Of a DNA stretch of 64,000 nucleotides, positions 59,865-64,000 are shown in pieces. Numbering within the stretch: the stretch's first letter is position 1; the number at the start of each line of letters is the position of its first letter. The position numbers were made by a program, and so were the translations under genes. The notes beneath the pieces are model-generated. The model was not told where the DNA came from, did not search any database, and saw nothing but the letters and a program-made list of their open reading frames with translations. Location: assembly GCA_019218315.1 (NCBI GenBank), contig JAHUUI010000002.1, forward strand, positions 434,001-498,000. Reading direction: 5' to 3'. The stretch comes from Cardiobacteriaceae bacterium TAE3-ERU3. Lineage in GTDB: Bacteria; Pseudomonadota; Gammaproteobacteria; Cardiobacteriales; Cardiobacteriaceae.

Positions 59865-59959
59865 AACTCTTATAATTCATTACTGCTCAATAGCAAAGAC
59901 TGGGATATCCAATCCTACAACTGAGGCCAATAGCCCGCTACCTTAGCGCACAATAAAAT

Positions 59960-61387
59960 TCAGTCAATACCCAGCTTTTGTAATTTATAGCGCATCGCGC
60001 GGAAGGTAATGCCCAAGCGTTCTGCTGCTTGAGTTTTATTGCCATCACAGCTTTTCAGTGCATCAAGCAATAATTTGCGTTCAACTTGCGCCAAATGGGT
60101 TTCAAGGTCGGCTGGCAAAATACTTTGTTCCACCTCTTGTTCTCCACTTTCTTGTGCATTAACTATCTGCTCATCAGAATGCGTCTCTGGCTGATCATGT
60201 GGCTCATGTATGCCCAAAAACAAGTCTTCACAGCCAATCTTGTTATTTTCAGCAAAAGCGATACCGCGCTCGAGCATATTTTCCAACTCACGGACATTGC
60301 CTTTAAACGGATGCTGACTCAACTTCGCATACACCCCGTCTTCAATAGTCATTTTTTCATAACCATGCCTGCTGCATAATCGATCGAGCAAATAATCAAC
60401 CAATAGTGGAATATCCTCACTACGTTTACGCAGAGGTGGGATACTCAGCTGAATGACATTGAGGCGATAAAATAAATCTTCACGAAAAAGCCCATCTGCT
60501 ACTGCTTGTTTTAGGTCTTTATGTGATGCAGAAACAATCCGCACATCGACTTTCTGCTCTTCCGATGCACCGACTGGGCGTACTGCACGCTCCTGAATGA
60601 CTCGCAATAATTTTACTTGCATCGCCAAAGGCAAATCAGCGATTTCATCGAGAAACAGCGTTCCGCCATTTGCCGCAACGAATAAACCATCCTGATCACG
60701 ATCAGCTCCGGTAAATGCACCTTTTTTATAGCCAAAAAACTCACTTTCTACCAAATTTTCCGGTAATGCGCCGCAGTTTACAGCGATAAATTTCCCGTCG
60801 TGACGAGGGCTTAAATCGTGAATAAGACGAGCAACAACTTCTTTACCTGTTCCAGACTCACCATAGATATATACCGGTGCTTGGGAGCGAGATACCTTCT
60901 CCGCCATCTTCCGAATATTTTCTATAGCTGCAGATTGCCCAATCAGCTGAATTTGACTGGTCTCAGCTTGTTTGGTTCGTACCTTACCTACTACTGGAGG
61001 CAAATCCGCATCCTGATTGACCAGCTTCAATGCAGCAGTGCACATATTGCGCAGCGGCTGTAATTCCAAAGGCTTATTGATGAAATCAAAAGCACCAAGG
61101 CGCAGTGCTTCGATAGCCGTCTCCATGCTGCCATGTGCTGTAATCATGCACACGGGCAACTCTGGATAATGCTTTTGTATATGGCGCAGGACATCCATTC
61201 CATCGCCGTCTGGCAATTTCAAATCACAAATTACAAAACTGTAAGCACAGGTCTTAAGCTTAGACAATGCCTGACGAACGCTGTATGCACTATCGCAGAA
61301 AATCCGCTGGTTGAGCAGACTCATCTCAATCAAGTCACAAATATCACGTTCATCATCAATAATCAGTGCTTTTATACTTTCACTCAT
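59960..61387 (-). CDS. pilR: Type IV pilus response regulator PilR
   Basis: The 475-residue NtrC-family activator has a receiver domain (DD near residues 10-12, D in FVICDLKLPDGDG), a sigma-54 AAA+ domain with GESGTGKE and GAFTGA, and a C-terminal Fis helix-turn-helix (GNKTQAAERLGITFRAMRYK). It turns on pilin genes with sigma-54. Start 61387 has an AAGGAAAGG site. Confidence 0.94.
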   Translation of the reverse strand: MSESIKALIIDDERDICDLIEMSLLNQRIFCDSAYSVRQALSKLKTCAYSFVICDLKLPDGDGMDVLRHIQKHYPELPVCMITAHGSMETAIEALRLGAFDFINKPLELQPLRNMCTAALKLVNQDADLPPVVGKVRTKQAETSQIQLIGQSAAIENIRKMAEKVSRSQAPVYIYGESGTGKEVVARLIHDLSPRHDGKFIAVNCGALPENLVESEFFGYKKGAFTGADRDQDGLFVAANGGTLFLDEIADLPLAMQVKLLRVIQERAVRPVGASEEQKVDVRIVSASHKDLKQAVADGLFREDLFYRLNVIQLSIPPLRKRSEDIPLLVDYLLDRLCSRHGYEKMTIEDGVYAKLSQHPFKGNVRELENMLERGIAFAENNKIGCEDLFLGIHEPHDQPETHSDEQIVNAQESGEQEVEQSILPADLETHLAQVERKLLLDALKSCDGNKTQAAERLGITFRAMRYKLQKLGID

Positions 61388-61535
61388 AAATATGCCTTTC
61401 CTTGCACAATTTGAGAGACCATCATCACAATTAGACGACAATCATGCTGTATGTCCAAATACATACTACAGTGTAACAAGTGACAGAATATTTAGCAGCA
61501 AATCACTTCTCTTACTGGAGATTTAACCATCCAGA

Positions 61536-63299
61536 TTAAGTATCTAGCCTATTCATTAGAGGTACAGTCGTCAGCGGATAGTTGCGCATAATGATGCGAA
61601 AGCATGCTCCCAGCCCACGATTAACCAAAATGATTCTCGCATGATTGGCATTACACATTTCACGCACCAAATAGAGGCCCAACCCAGTGCTATTACGCAA
61701 GGAATAAAAAGGCTCAAAAACTTTATCACGCTCTTCTTCGCTAATACCACAGCCATTATCACTGATATCGAGATAGATGCTTTGCTTATCCTCACTGATT
61801 TTTGTCGAGAGATGCAATGCCAACAAAATATTAGGATTATGCTTGCGTGCGTTGAGTAAAAGATTACTGATGATTTCGCGCATCGCATCCGGTGAAAACA
61901 TCACCGCACTGTTTTTGGTTGCGGCGAGATCAAGGCTGATACCCACATTCGCCAATTCACTGTAATCTTCAGCCTCCATACGAACCCGCTCTATAAAAGG
62001 ATTGAGCGGAAACAACTCTGGCGTACGCGGTTGATTGTCAAACAAGCGCATCACCTCACTGATAATGCCGTTAATTCTTCGCCCATTACGCTCAATTTTT
62101 TCTGTCAGACGACTGGCCAACGTATCACCGCTAGCATGTTCAGCGAGCAATTGTCCTGCTTGCTGAATTGCACTGAGCGGATTGCGAATTTCATGAGCGA
62201 TACCTGCACTCAGGCGGCCAAGTGAAGCAAGGCGAGTCTCACGCACACGCTCATAATGTACCTCAACGTTTTCCATCATTAGCAGTGTTAATTCTGAATC
62301 AGGAGACTGATCAAGCGAGATGAAACTCAAGCTGTAATTTCCTGATATTAACTCCACTATTTCATATTCATCGACCTGTAAATGCAACCATTTTTGAAAA
62401 CGGCGGCTAATTGCTGGAGATAACGCAGAAAGTAACAGAGAAGAGCCTGTCAAATCATCCAATGCAAGCATTTCACGCGCTTTTCGATTCAAGCTTACAA
62501 CCAGCCCATTAGAATTAACCACCATTAAACCACTACCCATCTCCTCAATAATCGATTCATTGAGTTTGTATAGATTATTAACGAAATACTGATTGATACG
62601 CGCACGAATTGTATTTTCTTGTGCTTTAGCAGAAAAATAGCCAAGCAAAACAATCGCGCTACTAAATAGAGTGGCAATGGTCAAGGTATGGCTAATGTCA
62701 TCTGAGGAGAACCCATGAAACAAACTCCACATTCCATCGTACACACCCTCATTTTTTAGCAAAGACAAAAGATTAGTCTGCAGCTCCATATTATAAAAGC
62801 TAATAAAAATAATCACTGGTACGGCGCAAAACACACCAAATAACATACTTTGAACAGCATTAAGCGTTAATACAGATGCCATCACTGATACCATAAACAA
62901 AACTGGCAAAGGATCCATACCTTGCTGTATCTGTACTGAAATGATAATCGTAAAAAGTAAAACGGCATCGACAAATGCATTGACGATCAGTAGCCATGAA
63001 TGGCGCCTGTGGTAAGCCAACAAGTACAACATCACAATCATCGCAATAAGATAGACTGCAACCAAAAAGATGTATCGACCATTACTAGTCGCAACCTGCT
63101 GTACAACTGTAATATTCCCATCTTTATTAAGAGGGAATACAACAAACAGAAATATCGCCAACCCCATTAAGCGCACGAAGTTGATTAATACTGCAACACG
63201 ATTGCGATAGAAGTTACTTTCCGCATGAACAATATCGTCGATATCGTCAGGCTGATAAACTGACAAGCGGCGTAGACGTTGTTCTAGCGTATGCGTCAC
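61536..63299 (-). CDS. pilS: Type IV pilus sensor histidine kinase PilS
   Basis: The 587-residue protein has about six N-terminal membrane segments (residues 30-215), a PAS domain (MGSGLMVVNSNGLVVSLN), HisKA with phospho-His in GIAHEIRNPLSAIQQA and HATPase (LLLNARKHN, NGCGISEEERDKVFEPFYS). It pairs with pilR 148 bases downstream. It overlaps rsmE by 4 bases. Confidence 0.94.
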   Translation of the reverse strand: MTHTLEQRLRRLSVYQPDDIDDIVHAESNFYRNRVAVLINFVRLMGLAIFLFVVFPLNKDGNITVVQQVATSNGRYIFLVAVYLIAMIVMLYLLAYHRRHSWLLIVNAFVDAVLLFTIIISVQIQQGMDPLPVLFMVSVMASVLTLNAVQSMLFGVFCAVPVIIFISFYNMELQTNLLSLLKNEGVYDGMWSLFHGFSSDDISHTLTIATLFSSAIVLLGYFSAKAQENTIRARINQYFVNNLYKLNESIIEEMGSGLMVVNSNGLVVSLNRKAREMLALDDLTGSSLLLSALSPAISRRFQKWLHLQVDEYEIVELISGNYSLSFISLDQSPDSELTLLMMENVEVHYERVRETRLASLGRLSAGIAHEIRNPLSAIQQAGQLLAEHASGDTLASRLTEKIERNGRRINGIISEVMRLFDNQPRTPELFPLNPFIERVRMEAEDYSELANVGISLDLAATKNSAVMFSPDAMREIISNLLLNARKHNPNILLALHLSTKISEDKQSIYLDISDNGCGISEEERDKVFEPFYSLRNSTGLGLYLVREMCNANHARIILVNRGLGACFRIIMRNYPLTTVPLMNRLDT

Positions 63300-64000
63300 A
63301 GTAAATCTCCATATTGTGCCTGCATCACGGCAAGCGCCGTCACCACTGCTGTATCAGCACGCAATATTCGCGGCCCGAGTTGCAAAGCTTGCCAGCCGGC
63401 AGCAATTGCCGCATCCACTTCCTGCCCTTCAAAGCCCCCTTCCGGGCCAATCAGCAACGCCACCGAATCAGGGCGCGGTGGCAGCGTGCGTAATTGATCG
63501 TGATGCGGGCTAAGCAGCAACCTCAGGTCAGCTTGCTCATTGAGTACATCGATAAAATCTTGCGGCTCAACCAGCTCCGGCAAGTGTGTACGGCCGCATT
63601 GTTGTGCTGCCGAGATAATAATCTTTTGCCAGTGCTGCATTCTTTTTGCTGCCCGTTCGCCACTCAAGCGCCGCTCGGCACGTGCGCAATCAAACGGCAC
63701 AATACGCTTCACGCCCAGCTCGACCGACTTCTGCACCGCAAAATCCATCGCCTCACCCTTGAGCAAAGCGACGCACAGGGTCACATTGAGCTCAGACTCG
63801 CGCTCGACCGCCTGCGCTTTAAGAATCTCTACTTCAAGGTTTTTTTTATCCGCACGAATAATCTGCGCATCGTATTCACTGCCGTCACCATTAAACAGCG
63901 CCAACCCGTCACCCTCACGCATACGCAACACCTTCACCACATGGCGATGTGCGTCTTCATCGAGCAAAACCGATTGCCCGGGTGATAAATCCTGTGAGGT
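63296..64000 (-). CDS. rsmE: 16S rRNA m3U1498 methyltransferase RsmE (5' end outside the window)
   Basis: The 235 residues seen form most of RsmE: an N-terminal PUA-like part (VVKVLRMREGDGLALFNGDG) and a SPOUT domain with LLIGPEGGFEGQEVDAA and LGPRILRADTAVVTALAV. The frame stays open to the window end, so the start lies beyond it. It methylates U1498 of 16S rRNA. Confidence 0.94.
   Translation of the reverse strand, partial: TSQDLSPGQSVLLDEDAHRHVVKVLRMREGDGLALFNGDGSEYDAQIIRADKKNLEVEILKAQAVERESELNVTLCVALLKGEAMDFAVQKSVELGVKRIVPFDCARAERRLSGERAAKRMQHWQKIIISAAQQCGRTHLPELVEPQDFIDVLNEQADLRLLLSPHHDQLRTLPPRPDSVALLIGPEGGFEGQEVDAAIAAGWQALQLGPRILRADTAVVTALAVMQAQYGDLL

Noticed and set aside
61388-61535. 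Small gene between pilS and pilR
   Set aside because: No frame with a ribosome site. The region looks like a leader or promoter for pilR.

Overview
The window is about three-quarters prophage (1 to about 48.6 kb, left end outside the window) followed by about 15 kb of host chromosome. The host genes (ftsK, ubiEJB, murB, pilS/pilR, rsmE) are typical of a gammaproteobacterium with type IV pili. A small mucosal-type lineage such as the Cardiobacteriaceae would fit, partly because the prophage carries a Slam-type surface lipoprotein, but I cannot fix the genus from the sequence alone.

Prophage layout. It is a lambda-like temperate siphophage. Late genes are all on the minus strand and run right to left: Q-like antiterminator, an initiator-type tRNA, a Panacea/membrane-protein pair, a KilA-N antirepressor behind a c4-like RNA, lysis genes (endolysin, Rz, Rz1), terminase, portal, minor head, scaffold, capsid, connectors, tail tube, frameshifted tail chaperone, tape measure, tail tip (M, L, K, I, J), collagen-like fibre and fibre assembly protein. 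Early genes lie at 34.7-48.5 kb. They are a RelE-type toxin-antitoxin pair, NinG/NinB-like recombination genes, P- and O-like replication genes with an internal iteron cluster, cro and cI around a three-site operator, a second Panacea pair, and a second three-site operator driving DUF1351/RecT/YqaJ/SSB recombination genes. Xis and integrase lie at the right edge.

The unusual part is at 11.9-21.5 kb. A roughly 9.7-kb block of morons separates the tail chaperone from the tape measure, genes that are normally adjacent. It holds a Slam-type lipoprotein, a second lipoprotein, membrane proteins, a secreted nuclease, HicAB, and two complete P22 immI-like modules. Each module is a divergent S24-type repressor, a 56-residue ribbon-helix-helix protein, an antirepressor and a shared terminator. 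In both modules an opposite-strand extended -10 element sits just inside the antirepressor start codon, and an intrinsic terminator lies in the gap between the ribbon-helix-helix gene and the antirepressor. Together they predict antisense RNAs of about 66-70 nt, the arrangement and size of P22 Sar RNA. The two predicted RNAs have loops that are complementary over 11 nt. A third antirepressor (KilA-N, 32.2 kb) has a c4-like three-stem leader that carries an anti-Shine-Dalgarno loop. With three repressors and four antirepressors, the prophage appears to carry a layered, RNA-controlled immunity network.

Host region. After the integrase come a small protein gene, a strong inverted-repeat region and a truncated ABC permease remnant. 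Then on the minus strand come ftsK, an RRM protein, and a tightly packed operon murB - HAD phosphatase - DUF971 - ubiE - ubiJ - ubiB - patB/malY-type lyase - ABC ATPase. It is preceded by pilR, pilS and rsmE, the last cut by the window end.
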